Shown piece by piece: positions 37,626 through 49,259 of a DNA stretch of 64,000 nucleotides; within the stretch, counting starts at the first letter, position 1, and the number at the start of each line of letters is the position of its first letter. The stretch comes from Stichopus chloronotus (Eukaryota > Echinodermata > Holothuroidea > Aspidochirotida > Stichopodidae). The stretch covers positions 33,915,200-33,979,199 of the forward strand of contig CM037843.1 of NCBI GenBank assembly GCA_021234535.1. The letters are read 5' to 3'. The translations under genes were made by a program, and so were the position numbers. The notes under the pieces were generated by a model. It saw nothing but the letters and a program-made list of their open reading frames with translations. It was not told the DNA's origin and made no database searches.

Positions 37626-38588
37626 CCACCAGACCGAAGGTCCACGAGACCGAAGGTCCACGAGACCGAAGGTCCACGAGGCCGACATGAAACACCCGCG
37701 TTCGAAACCAGTAACTATAATGAATCGCGGAAAGCTGTTTATGCCGAACCACTGATGAACTATGTCAGGGGTTGGTGTTGGGCATCTTCCGGGAGACCCA
37801 TTACATGACTTTTGACTTAGCATTATTGAAAACACTGTATGCACAGATGGTAAATGATGATCGCATCAATTGAAAAAAGAAAAAAGAAACAGCTTGTATT
37901 TTAAACTTAAAGGGAAATAAGGCGTTTAGAATACACCACCATGGTGTACAAAGAAAATAGCTGTAACTATTGTTAAACCATTCAGCCTCATCGATAAACA
38001 TCTGCCAAAGCTTCATCTCCTCAAAACATTATGCACGTGATGAGTAACAGAAGATGCATCATTTAAATTTTGAAAAGTTTGGGTGAACAAATGATTGTTG
38101 AGCAACAAATAACTGAATTTCTATCTGTGAGAATCTTATCGCTTGAAAAGAAGGCTACTGTCCTTACTTTTTTTAATAATCTATCACTCTACGTACACAA
38201 ATATTGGTTTTAAAAATATGGTTGTTGTCTGTAAAACAAACGCCCTATTTCCCTTTATATGGAAGAGATCGAGCATTTAACCTTGGAAAAATTGTAAATA
38301 AAAGTACTACAATAAAATTTAAACTAAATTTCAATTCATAGTTAATCAACATCCTAGGTGTGCATTTTCAAAAGGTAATCCACAATATTGACCAATTACT
38401 CCAAAGTGTTAACCTGAAAGTTAACCTGAAACGGGCAAAGGACCGTGTAAAGGGTATGGGGCAAAAAAGTTCAGCGCTGGCATACTTCACGTGGAGCCAG
38501 TAATTGACGGCGTTTTCCTTTTTTTTTTTCCTCGGTCTCGTGAACGCTTTTTGATTTTCGGTCTCGTGAACCTTCGGTCTCGTGGGAT
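37626..38588. mobile_element. Composite element with inverted arrays of a 16-bp repeat
   Basis: The left side has three copies plus one decayed copy of CCACGAGACCGAAGGT (37626-37689). The right side has about three copies in the opposite orientation (38531-38544, 38557-38572 and 38573-38588). Inverted subterminal arrays mark a DNA transposon of about 960 bp. GAGAAACTGAT occurs just outside both sides (about 37610 and 38594), possibly a duplicated flank. The 357-bp-family MITE (copy D) has landed inside it, so the outer element is older. No transposase frame is seen; the 147-codon minus frame at 37401-37844 crosses the boundary and is chance. Confidence 0.6.
37907..38258. mobile_element. TTAA-bounded MITE, copy D, nested
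   Basis: It begins TTAAAGGGAAATAAGGCGTT and ends ACGCCCTATTTCCCTTTAT. It is 352 bp with every family landmark and only the right-hand TTAA altered to TTTA. It is among the better-preserved copies and sits inside the 16-bp-repeat element. Confidence 0.93.
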
Positions 38589-39492
38589 GCCCCCGAGAAA
38601 CTGATGTGCTGTTCAAGAGGTTGAACCGAAGCTGCGGATCTGTAAGCGCTGTGTAAATGAGCATTTTTCTAAAGGAGGATTTGAACATTGTCTACAATAA
38701 TCTCAGCTTTTTGGCAGTTGTTGTAGGTAAGAGAGGGCGTTTATTTACCTCCCAATTGTGACGATGTGCAGGTGACCAGCAGTCGAAGTTGTGCGAAATG
38801 CTTACAAAGCTGGACAGCCCAACAATGAATTGATCTTCGAATTGGCAAATATTTTGGCTACATTGTTACTTTTACACTGTTCCTCTAAATATTATCAACG
38901 TTCTTGTAAATGTTATCATCGATCACTGAAAAAACAGTCTATAAAGTTGAAATGCAAGTTGCGGGAATGTTGAATCTATTCGCACGCACAAACGGGCGAA
39001 TAAAAGCTGTTATTCGCGCGAACATAAAAGGTATAGCCTACACGTACTCTAATCACGATCGCTGATTTGTTAAAATCCTGTTCGCCCCCAATAATTACGT
39101 TCTATACATACGAATATGCACGAGTAAGTAGACACTTCCTTGGGGAACAAATTAGCCTATAAAAATGTTCAGAAGTGCTCTCGTACATATCCACGGTCCG
39201 CAAGAGGGTCACATGTAATGACTTCACAGTACGACCTTTCTATATTCAAGGAAACTATTAATGGCGTCGCTTGTGTCATACCAGAGAGCTTTTACTATAA
39301 TTATGCCATCTAATGTAGATTGGCTAATTATCATTGGCATGCACATACAGTCTACATTGCATCCTCAGTGTAGGCCTATATATCCGCTTTCGGAAAGTAT
39401 TTGAGTAGCGTAAACTATCACAAAGAGGACACATACGTAGTGCCGACAATCAGCCAAAGACATCATTTTACATCAACTTTCGTTTGTTTCAG

Positions 39493-39589
39493 TCAGGTAC
39501 CGTTCATCGTTCTTGTGGATGTTGTCAGGGGATATTTATCTATAGTGACGGTGACATTACGCAATTTTGCCGTGGGAGCCTACTCTGTA
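39493..39589 (+). CDS. Weak candidate exon, possibly part of the FGF-like gene
   Basis: A strong acceptor (CTTTCGTTTGTTTCAG) ends at 39492 and a GTGAGC donor begins at 39590. One open frame reads SCGCCQGIFIYSDGDITQF, which loosely recalls the first core strands of fibroblast growth factors (Cys/Arg-x-Gly, then hydrophobic residues, then Asp-Gly). A second frame is also open and very Val-rich. The donor leaves in phase 1, which does not match either acceptor option of the exon at 41278, so an intermediate exon would be needed. Confidence 0.15.
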
Positions 39590-39599
39590 GTGAGCTAAA

Positions 39600-41277
39600 T
39601 ACACTCTCCCCTCCGTCTGCCACACATCGTAAAGTCTTGTTGAAAATGACATGGAAATTCGTGCCATGATACTCTCCGGACCATCAGCGATCACGTGACT
39701 TCCAGTGAGCCAATGATCGTATGATAAGAGGACAGTCCAGTGGGTCAAAAGATGGGGACCGTGTTACCCAGAACTGACTCCAGAAAACTCTGTAGGGGTG
39801 TGCCAGCCTAAGATTAAAGGGGAAGAGAAGTCGTCACAAACTTCTTTTGAAGCAAGAGCAATAATCTCAAAACACAAATATCTCCTATTTCTCCTCTCCA
39901 TGTACCTTTCTTCATATTTCATGAGTTTCATATTGCATATCAAAGTTAGAGCAATGAGTTTCACTATTAAAATTTCATAATTCGATGAGAAAAATATTGT
40001 TACATGATTCTCAAGAGCCATTCATGAAATAGGAAACACTGCTAGAAAATGACAATTTGGGGGAGGACTGCCCTTTCCCTTAAAAAAAAAAAAAATTAAT
40101 CGATCAATAATATATGTGTTTTGATTTAATTCTGTATCAAAAGTATAAAAAAAGTGTACAATACAACGGAATACTACTAATGTATAGTGCAAATGATTAT
40201 CTGAAGAAAAATTTCAAAATCAATAATTGCTGTATTTTTATTGATTGAAGATGAAGTAACTGCACACTCTGTTCTTAAGTAAGAAGATATGGGTGCCATT
40301 TCCTGACAGTTGCCTGCGTCTTAGCAAAATGATGGTGGCATTCCGCTTTGAGGTGGCACATTTTGAGATGTATCGTGAATTCGCTGATTTTCCCTAAACC
40401 TGTATAAATATTTCCTTCACATACTAATGGCAAATGGTCAAACTATGAGGATACCCATGTGTTACATACAATGAAAAACATTAATAAGTGAGTAATTAAG
40501 TTCAATTCAGTTGGACTTTTGAACATTGGAAATGACCAGACACTTTTCACATAAGTACTAAATTATGTGCATGTCATATGCACACAACCAGTACACGTCA
40601 GAGTAAGTAAAAAAATCAGATATTTTGACAGTCTTTCATAACTATTGGATATGAAACTTGACTGCTAATTATAAGCATTGCCCTGTGTTTGTATCCTTCA
40701 AAAACCTCACAAACTTATCGTTATCAACTCAATGAGCTGTATATAAGAGCTCCTTCAATAAAAAGTGTTATTGGCTCCTGGTACTCAGTAATTACCTATT
40801 GAGTTAGATGTAGACAAAAAGGTTTAGAACCACTGGCCTAGACTTATTGGGTGGTAGTAATCGGGTACAGTGAGTTCAGTATGCCAGTTAAAGAAATCAT
40901 TCTGGTATTCGCTAGGTAATAAATGTATACCAACTTGAATGCTGACAAGAGGGGGAATTCTTGTCGTTTCTTGTCATAACTACACACTATGACAAATATA
41001 AAACCATTACTTGTACAGAATAGTCACACTTTGACATACAGTAATGCCCGCAAGGCACAACACGCAACGAACAGCTAACATAATTTATCTGCATCTCTAC
41101 ACATGGTTCATGTCGTTCCCTGCATTTCCTTCCCAGACCGTCAACTTTCACCTTTGAAATTTGTTTCCTAAAGATCGCATACCTTGATGAGACTGGCCAA
41201 CCTGTTACCAACCCCAGCGGGTCTAAGAGGGAAAAAATAGGAAAGGGAGAAAAATGGGAGAAAAGAAACAGTTCTAG
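39600..41277. other. Probable intron or spacer
   Basis: This is A+T-rich sequence with a poly-A run at 40082-40095. No convincing exon was found. The 155-codon minus frame 40987-41454 starts with GTG and runs antisense across the better-supported plus exon. Confidence 0.4.
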
Positions 41278-41457
41278 AAGGGCGCTTACTACAGTAGTGA
41301 GTCTCGGCTGTATCTCTGCATGAGTTCCGGGCTGGCCTTGGGCCGTAATATGACACCCGAAGAGCTGGAGAGAAATAACAGGAAAGTGGAGCTCAACGTT
41401 GGAGCGACCGGTGATATTATTTTCACCCCTCCCGAGTCTTGTTTTACAGAGCACTGC
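41278..41457 (+). CDS. Candidate exon of a fibroblast growth factor-like ligand
   Basis: The plus frame reads KGAYYSSESRLYLCMSSG, then an unusual loop containing NMTPEELERNNRKVELNV, then IIFTPPESCFTEHC, and stops being coding-like at a GTAAAG donor (41458, phase 0). The Tyr-Leu-Cys-Met box followed by Gly-x-Leu and a later Cys-Phe-x-Glu box is the order found in the FGF beta-trefoil core. Here about 25 extra residues separate the two boxes and one residue is missing in the Gly-Lys-Leu turn. About 60% of third positions are G or C by hand, dropping sharply after the donor. Acceptor options are TTCTAG (41277, phase 0) or CTACAG (41294, phase 2), both with poor pyrimidine tracts. The antisense frame shares wobble positions and has a signal-peptide-like start at 41618, so strand is not certain. 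Confidence 0.4.
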
Positions 41458-41935
41458 GTAAAGTTTGCATTGACCCTAACGGTTTCATGTCTAACTGTTA
41501 GGCCTATTCTATTTCCATTTACATTATCATCGTTATGATTATCACCTAGAACGTCCACGACCTCAGAGAAAATGAACATAAAAAATGAAAGAGCCACAAG
41601 TAAAAGGTACGACCACATGATCAGCGAGTCGAGTCGAAGTTAAACCATGGAGCTTGAACGAAAATAGAAATACGAAAGAGATAAGTCTAAAAGTTTGCTC
41701 GATGGTCAACGGCGTGGAAAATTCGATTTTCCGCCGCAGGGTTCGCGTAAACGGGTTTAATTTCAAGTCCTTGGCAATTTCGGAAGAGCCTGAGAATGAC
41801 AGAATAAATAAATCAGCTAAAGAGGGGGTCTACGGCAAGCTCAGATTAGACTAAAAAGGATCTTGAACTGAGTAGGTTTGTTGTTTATAATAACACCTCA
41901 ACGTCATGGAACTTGTGTTCGAAGGATATGTCACA

Positions 41936-41976
41936 CGCACACACACGCACACACACATATATACATATACATATAT
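41936..41976. repeat. (CA)n/(TA)n microsatellite
   Basis: CACACGCA-type repeats pass into TATACATATA. Confidence 0.85.
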
Positions 41977-42172
41977 CATTATCTAACTTTCATTGCCTGT
42001 CATCTCAAACATTCTTCAGTTTCATCTATAAATTTGGCCTTCATCTGGGATCCTAACATAACAAAAAATTGCTAGGTTATTAATAGGCGACAGGGGTGCT
42101 CCCCACGCAATAAAAATGTTCTCGTGACAGACTGTAGGTATGACCAAAAATTCATTTTACACCAGAATAAAT

Positions 42173-42243
42173 GTGGCTGTAGTCGAATGGTAAAGGCGTG
42201 CGCGCTGGAGCCTGAGATCATGAGTTCAAATCCTGCCGTCGAA
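42173..42243 (+). mobile_element. tRNA-derived SINE head (or tRNA pseudogene)
   Basis: An A-box-like TAGTCGAATGGTAAAGGC (from 42180) and a B-box-like GAGTTCAAATCCTGCCG (from 42222) are spaced as in a tRNA gene, and the D arm can pair. The acceptor and anticodon stems do not pair and the T stem is poor, so it cannot be a working tRNA. The words resemble tRNA-Ser/Leu-type SINE promoters. Downstream sequence to about 42310 may be the SINE body, but its end is not visible. Confidence 0.5.
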
Positions 42244-42319
42244 TTATGGAGTTCCAAAAAGGACTAAACCGGTCGTGACGTGGATTCTCATGTGCTATGG
42301 GTCGTCTTAAGTTTTGCTC

Positions 42320-45300
42320 TGTTATGACTGACCTATATCCTAAATATGTTATGTAAACTGTGAATGCATGGTTATGTAAATATACGCATTCAAATCTGTT
42401 CAATACGACAAATGAATGAAAAATATATGACGTCATAAAATAAACGCTAACCTCAACTGTTAATACTGTCATTAACGAGAGAGGCAAACAAGACTTAAAT
42501 TTAAGAAAACCCCTAGGGCAAAATCCTAGTGGAACAATTTGCTCCTCCTCTTTTTAGACTCTTGCATTTGAAATCTTTCTCTGAAATATGGTACTTTCCT
42601 TTGTTCCGTCACTGACAAGAAAAGCAGAGATTGATGCGTGTGGTTGTATTAACCGAATTTCGGAGTGCCTATTTCGAATTCAGTGTGGCCGAGCTGTACC
42701 CCTCGTCATGACGTCATTCTTAAGAAAGTATATTCAAACTTCAGGGTGAGTCATCTGGTTGTTGACCCACTACAGACATAGTGTCATGATTAAACGTACG
42801 GTATTCGGGTCCAAGCATTTTTGCAGCCCCAGAGCTTGATACAGTACCATTTGTTAAGTTCAAGGAGATTCTTGGCACTGATAATGTAGACTATGTCTTG
42901 CTGAATACGGCCTACGGTATAACAAACTAAAAACACGGTGGGTGTTTAGACAAAATACCCGGCGTGCACTATTCGACACGACACTCATATTACACGTGAA
43001 GCGTTTTAGATCTGAACGAACAATTTATTTTTACAAATGGGGCCAAAATGGTTTGGATTTGCTCCGTATTAAGCAAGCTTTTTAGGCTATTTCTTCGATG
43101 GAGGCCTCACTACTGTGACCGACAAGGATTTGATGAATCTAAGATTTCGAGTTGAGACCTGAAGTCAAGGTTTAAATAATTATGTATGCTTGCCAAACAA
43201 AGCTAACATGGCATGAAATGTTCATATTCAAATGTAGGTTAGGTTGATTTTTGACTCTACAAATATGTTACGCGTTAGAAAAAAGTGATTCTAATGTGAA
43301 TCGTTCATGTCACACTAACTGCAACCAGGGAAGACGAAAAATTCCTCCTCTCCGGGTTGTAAAAATATTTTTCATACTGCCACCGATATAACCACCCAGA
43401 ACAGGTCTTCTTCAGTCTTTTAAACTTGTGCCTTAATCAGCAATCGGAGACTTTAAGCAGTATGTAGCATCAACATAACCTACGTCCCAATCACACTTAA
43501 AGCCGAGTATAGTATCCTCTATTCTACGCTACTCTTCATCGATCAAAGTCTGTGGATGCTGCATGACTCGTATCTACATATACTGCTTGGTGTTTCTAAC
43601 GGGACTCTCGGACAGGCATATCAGTTGGCCACTCACCCATTTCAAACAATTACAAACCTAGGGGTAATGAACGTCTGAAACAAAACACTTTATTGCACTT
43701 ATTACTAACACATTACACTTGTTTGTTTCTTCTCTTGAAATGGTATTCTTTTAATATTCGACTGCATTTTGACAACCCACGACAGCCTGAGATGTGTCTC
43801 CATCCTTTTCCTCCATAATTGACTGCCTGCATTTTTCCTCTTTTCTTTCTTTTCTTTTCACTCACATCAACATCTAAGACCACAGCTTCCCTTCCATCCT
43901 TGATTCTCTCCTGGTATGGATTTAATGTTTAAAATGAGCGTTAACTTTCATTAACTGACAGTAACATTGGAAGCATAGTGTGAATTATAGAAAACTCCAC
44001 AATATAACCATTAATGTACTGTTTCTCCATTTCGGAAACAAAACTATTTTAGAGAGAAAGTGTTCAGCGCAATTATTCATCCCTCCTTCAGGTTAGAATG
44101 GAAGTTCCCTGATTCAGATGTATTTATTGCAAAGTGAACACGTAATGCTAACTGTAACCATCTTCGATCCGGATCAAGTCATGTTTACCATGACAACGTG
44201 TTTCAACGCGTGACATGCACCAACCGTCCCTGCCGGTCATGCTGCGTTTCATGTTATGTGACACTCCAGTGAAATTTCTATGTACTGAAAAATAAACACG
44301 ATACGTCCTATGTTGATCATTGCTATGAAAGAACGTTAAACTCCCATGATGTGACTCATGAATCAGGAAGACTTTGTATATTGACGTCAATGATATGTAT
44401 ATGTAAAATCCAGAGCTATACGGACGATGTTAGTGTTACACTAACATTTCAAAACCAAGAAAGTGCATGCGCTAAAACAATAGTCACGTTTTCTTGCAAC
44501 AGGACATTAGGAAGCTCTTCAAGATCAGTTGTGTTTGCCCCCAAAGTTAGTACCCTCAAAAATCAGATTATTTTTTGTATTTAAAAACACCAGTGATCAC
44601 GACGGAGAGTTTTGAACAGCATCTCCTTGATCCAACTTGCCTAGTGTCTCGCAACGAAAACTGAACGCGTGTTTTGTTTCTCGATGCCTATACACGTGGC
44701 CCCCACCCGTATGGACAATAACACACAATGCGGGATATCTGAAATTTCTGATTAAATGTTAAAACGGCTTCCCATACACCCGGGGATCATGGCCCATTGT
44801 GCAAAAACCATATATTACTTTAACCAATGGCTTATCACGATGTCAAACATCTCTCCCTGCAGTCTATTTTGTCCAAACATAGGGGGAGGGGTGGTCGGTT
44901 TTGTGATTCATTCTCCGGCCAGTCGTTCACAGGCGTCACGTGACCATACACTTCTTACACCGTACGGTATATACTTATGTACCTATGTAACGTCCACAAA
45001 CACGTGTTAGTTGTATTTCTCGGCACAATTACAGAATACCATTCAACAGTTGTTTTCACCTTGGAGCTGGCTTTAGGCTTCACGTAGGCAAGCTGGACAT
45101 GTTTTTAACAAACTTTTCTTTTAACAAAATCTCCCCTTCATCATGCGCACATGTTTGCATCGGTATTATATCTGACCGTAAAATGTATTATTTGAGCTGC
45201 TGGACATGACAAGTTCGAGTCTGCGGAGTCAAACAGAGGTAATCTCCGAGGTAGACAAGCTGTATCATGTTCAGATTTGTACTACACATTGTATATCGTT

Positions 45301-45785
45301 CCTAAAAAGTGCGTGTCACCGCGATCGCAACTTCGAATCTGCGGGACCGACTACGGATGTAGACAAGTTGGACTTATAAATAAAATTTGTCTCCCCGTGA
45401 AGCCCATAACATATCATAGGGTGGTATGCTCTGTAATTGTGGGGTATCCTCCATTAAATACTCATATTTCTCTTATACCGGTTCGCGACATACCGTTCTA
45501 TTAAAAGAAAGGCAGTTATGAATATGATAGCCAAATAGTAAGATTGGTTACCGTTATAGCAGTAAATATTTGAACAATGTCCAAGAAGGTGGTGCATGTA
45601 ATGCAAAAAGAGCCTAAAATTAAATGATCCCTTAGACAAACTTTCTTTGAATCTGATGGCAAAGTATTCGGCAGTTGTACCGTTTATTAGTACTTGGGAT
45701 TAAAGTGTGAAGCAAATAAATTATTAAGAAAAAAAAAACAAGGATGACCTTACTTACCGATCTTTTCATACTTACCTCTTGGCAG
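42320..45785. other. Non-coding stretch within the proposed FGF-like intron
   Basis: No exon with paired splice signals was found. At 45211-45260 and 45331-45370 a short block (TTCGARTCTGCGG and later GTAGACAAG) is repeated imperfectly about 120 bp apart. Confidence 0.4.
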
Positions 45786-45918
45786 ATTTTTGATGTCTTT
45801 TCATATATTTTACGCATCCAAAGAAAAGTCCCGTAAAACAAAACGTATTCCAAAAAGAAGAGACACTAATCACCGACTTCGCTGGAAAAGACGGGAACTA
45901 ATTGTGACCATCCGTAAA
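45786..45918 (+). CDS. Weak candidate exon encoding a basic segment
   Basis: A pyrimidine-rich acceptor (CTTACCTCTTGGCAG) ends at 45785 and an AAA-GTAAAC donor starts at 45919. The open frame contains FHIFYASKEKSRKTKR and continues strongly basic. The frame stays open to 46197 (135 codons from a TTG at 45790), so the donor is optional. The basic run is reminiscent of FGF C-terminal regions, but it lies before, not after, the next exon of that model, so I do not assign it. The hairpin-free A-rich context can generate Lys/Arg by chance. Confidence 0.18.
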
Positions 45919-46221
45919 GTAAACAGTTCTCTCAATGGAGAGAGAGGATCGTTGTGCTATATCAGTGTCATTCTAGTCAAACAAACGACTGGGGACACGA
46001 GGTTACCCTACTCTTTTCTTGGTCTCCACCAAATGAATCATCGACTCCGATTGGCTGACCGAGAAACGACTGAGCTTTGCGTACTTTTTATCTCTCCCGT
46101 CGAAATGTCACTCCGGAATTATGAGAAAAAAAAATTGAGTCGCGCAAAGATAACTCTTGAAACGGTATCTGAGCCTAACCTTTACATATATACATGATCA
46201 CCTACCTTTCCTCCGTTGCAG

Positions 46222-46295
46222 TTCGTTAATTACAGACACTCCGCGTCGGGTCTTCACGTAGAGCGTGTAAATGAAGTGAGACAGCAAAGCATTGG
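46222..46295 (+). CDS. Candidate second exon of the FGF-like gene
   Basis: A textbook acceptor (CTACCTTTCCTCCGTTGCAG) ends at 46221 and a GTAAAC donor follows ATTGG at 46296. Of three frames only one is open: FVNYRHSASGLHVERVNEV and on to QQSIG. It enters in phase 0, matching the phase-0 exit of the exon at 41457. The joined order Phe-Thr-Glu, a short hydrophobic link, then Asn-Tyr recalls the FGF Cys-x-Phe-x-Glu...Asn-x-Tyr region. The next expected part (aromatic-Val/Ala-Leu, then Gly and basic residues) was not found in the window. At 74 bp the exon is short, so the open frame alone is weak evidence. Confidence 0.3.
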
Positions 46296-48855
46296 GTAAA
46301 CCGCAGGTATATATGCTTTAACGTCACTCAAAACCACATAAATAATCTTTCATTTTTCCATGGTGCTGTTTTACTTACCTTGAAAACAAATTCTGTTCTT
46401 CGGCCTTTGCGATGAACTTTCCACTGCCATTCACTCTGCCAAAGTAAGTTAGAATGACTTGAAGTGTTTTTTTTTTTCATGCGAAGTGTCGAATTTGTAG
46501 ATTCACCCGGGAATCTGCAGATTTTACTCTAAATAGAGGGCCACTGTGTGGGTGCATAAGGGGTGGAATGGAGTGGATGTTTGTGAGGGGGTGCCCTGTT
46601 TAAGTTACTATGTTAATTAATTCGATGAAAGTCGGTTACTTGACGGGTTACCTGCGTTGATACTTCCTGGTGATGTATGATATCTTTCACGTGCTGATTT
46701 AGATATATCGTCAACAAAATAAAAAAAATTAGAGAATGAAACATTTTAAACAAAGGTATAGCAACTTCCTTGCTACTAATGAAGTCAATCCGTTTCCGTT
46801 CTCCGTAAACAACAAATGGAATAGCTCTTAGTATGAACAGGAAGCCTTTTAAGATTGTGCATGGGAACTTACTGATTTGACAAAAAGTAACAACGATAAA
46901 TTTCTTGCACAGCAGTCGCTATTTTTTTTGTTACAAGCGCACATATATAGAAGCACTACAGTGCAGGTGTAACGAACTTTGAGCACGATTCTCTGCTCCG
47001 ATAAAATGAATCTGTCAGTTCATTATTGACGTGCATGCCTGCTATGCAGATAAGCAATAACAGACCGCAGAGCTAATGACGAGACAAAAGTTGCTATTGT
47101 CTTTTTAGGCCAAAGAACGGTTTTTACTTCCCTACACATAAGGCGTTTCCGGTACATTGTTTATGGTGCGTCTAATCTTCTTTAGTGTTTATGTCGCTGC
47201 AAGTCTTTCATCTGTTGACACCGAAAAAAAAAGTGCAATGAATTAAAGGATGGCTATACCAAGGAGTTGCTATTAGCGGATGTTGCTGTTAGCAACATCC
47301 TGGCTGTACCGTGAGGAGTAGCCCGCAAAAAGAACGTGTATTTCACTCATGCATCATATCTGATTGCATTCGGTGTGTACGTTTTGAAATTAACAACAAC
47401 AAAAAACTTATGTATCAAAATTGCACTTGCTGGGAAGGTTATAGGGACTATTGCTGTACAAAGTTAGTTATTATTTATAAGACAAAAAACTGAAAAGCCA
47501 AGAGTTTTTTGCTAGGAAAAAGAAAAAGTTGACAAAATAAGCCTGGAATTTCAACGTTTACTGAAATGTGTGACAACGACTTACAGGGTAATATTTAAAT
47601 TGCAGTTTGTTTTCTATGGAATAAGCTCTATTACTTGATCAGAAGTTGATCAGCAGTTGTATAGAACTTTGTGGTACATGTCGCACACTGAGTGGCATGT
47701 GGAAAACTTTCGGAAAACCGCGCTTTAACATTTATTCAGTCCGAAAGTTTAGTACCATATCTCAAAATAACAATCACATGCAAAAATCTGAAAATTATGA
47801 CAGGTATCGACAGTTTCGTTTATATATCTGTATGTAATTCAGATATCTGACATTGCACATTAATTAATCGTTAACAAGACTTTCCATATTCAGGTTCAAA
47901 CCCTCAAACTTGCGTGAAAATCCCACTTCTTTTCCAACAGCACATCCGTACATTCTTCACCGGCCCGGATTTACGAATTTGTGTGAAAAATCAGCAAATG
48001 ATACCATGCGAGAAAGAACATAAGATTGCATTGGTCATTGAACTGAGACCCATTTGGTTTCAGCCTCTTGGTAAATATATGTCATGGGGATGATTCTCTT
48101 GGATCAACCGTGCATCTGGTGTTCTTCGGTCGTTGAGTGGTTTTACCTGGTTATATCATGTCAAAATTAGATGAATCCAGCAAAGTTCAGAATTGATTGA
48201 CCGAGTCGCACTTCGAAAAAACAAAAAAACAAAACAAAAAACGTGGCACCCAATAGTAGAACTGGACCCCCAACTGTAAATGAAAACGTTTCAAGTCACT
48301 CATCCATATTCTACCAGTAGCCGTGCCAATTTAACGTTCAAACTTTCGGTGTTAACCTTACCATGGGAATATTATCATACCATCACTGTGAAAATGCAGG
48401 CTATGTACCAAAATAGACTCGGCTCAACTCCTTGTCTGTTCAGAAAAGCTAGAGGCTTAGTAGCCTCACATTTTATTGCAAGGTGAGAGCTTGTTTCTGA
48501 AAAGTGGGACAGCCATTTAGTTCATGGAAACAATAGACTATTAATTTAACTTTAGTCAGTTGTTGACGTAACGTATGCAAGAGATTACGTCTCTTTGGGC
48601 ATTGCCGAAATATATGACGTAGTTCTACAGACCTCTCCCCTTCAGGCGCAAGCCCTTCAACGCCATCTCCCGTCAAGCAATATTCCTATAAGTAACCTGA
48701 AGCCTAGACTTTTGTAGAGTCTGCTTGGGCTGAAAAGTTTCTGTTCCTATAATCTTGGTTCCGTCACCTCTAAAGGAACATCCATATATTTACTGCACTG
48801 CTCCTCCGGAAGAGTGTTTACTCCCCTCATTGATCGATGCCCTCGCAGGATTGCC
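46296..48855. other. Non-coding stretch
   Basis: No supported exon. A 60-codon plus frame (47311-47493) has a Cys-x-Cys...Tyr-Cys-Cys ending but no splice sites and A+T-rich codons. Confidence 0.4.
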
Positions 48856-49048
48856 AGAAACTGGCAGATGCCTTGTGAAATTGTCTTATGTCGATTTAAT
48901 TTTATACATATGACAGTTTCTTCCAATCGGAACCCTAGAAACTGTCATGTGCCCGTTGTTGTCCAATAGAATCGCGAGAAACTGACAGATGCCGATTTAA
49001 ATTGTCATACGACAATTTAATCTTACACATGACAGTTTCTTCCAATCA
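48856..49048. repeat. Direct repeat of a ~73-bp block that is itself a foldback
   Basis: The block at 48856-48928 (AGAAACTGGCAGATGCC ... GACAGTTTCTTCCAATC) recurs at 48977-49047. Within each copy the ends are inverted (AGAAACTG versus CAGTTTCT). The second copy has an inner 22-bp near-palindrome around AAATTGTCATACGACAATTT. A third inverted AGAAACTGTCATGTG lies between them. Confidence 0.8.
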
Positions 49049-49116
49049 TATTCTAGTGCCAAAGAAAATTTAATACGGCGACAATGTACACTCTTCATCG
49101 AAAGTGCTCTTTGTCC

Positions 49117-49205
49117 GCGCCAAAGTAAACCTTTTGTTGGAACATAAAGATGTCGAAACATATTCCGACGTCTCTGTGTTCCGCCGAAAAATGTACTTTG
49201 GTGCC
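49117..49205. repeat. Imperfect inverted repeat, ~40-bp arms
   Basis: The left arm 49117-49155 (GCGCCAAAGTAAAC ... GGAACATAAAGATGTCG) pairs imperfectly with 49166-49205 (CGACGTCTCTGTGTTCCGCC ... TACTTTGGTGCC). A third partial copy, TGTCGGAATATGGAGATGTAA, follows. It adjoins the foldback repeats at 48856-49048, so both may be parts of one foldback element. Confidence 0.65.
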
Positions 49206-49259
49206 GTTTTGTCGGAATATGGAGATGTAACCGTATTGACTGTTTCAATTTCACCCTAC

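Noticed and set aside
37626..37689. 16-bp direct repeats as a CRISPR-like array
   Set aside because: Units are contiguous without spacers and have inverted counterparts 900 bp away, which fits transposon ends instead.
37401..37844. 147-codon minus frame
   Set aside because: It crosses the 16-bp repeat array and a T tract, contains a Lys run, and has no splice support.
40987..41454. 155-codon minus-strand open frame
   Set aside because: It starts with GTG and is antisense to the plus exon at 41278-41457. Third-position G+C falls outside that exon, fitting the plus reading better.
41289..41618. 109-codon minus frame with signal-peptide-like N-terminus (MWSYLLLVALSFFMF)
   Set aside because: It has an ATG with A at -3 and a possible GTAAGC donor, so it was considered as a secreted-protein exon. 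It shares wobble positions with the plus exon, and its unique part (41460-41618) has background third-position composition. Strand-specific RNA would settle it.
41654..41854. 66-codon plus frame after the FGF-like exon
   Set aside because: Third-position G+C is slightly raised, but the frame starts with TTG, has no clear acceptor and has no recognisable motif.
47311..47493. Cys-rich frame resembling part of a somatomedin-B pattern
   Set aside because: It lacks several required cysteines, has A+T-rich codons and no splice sites.
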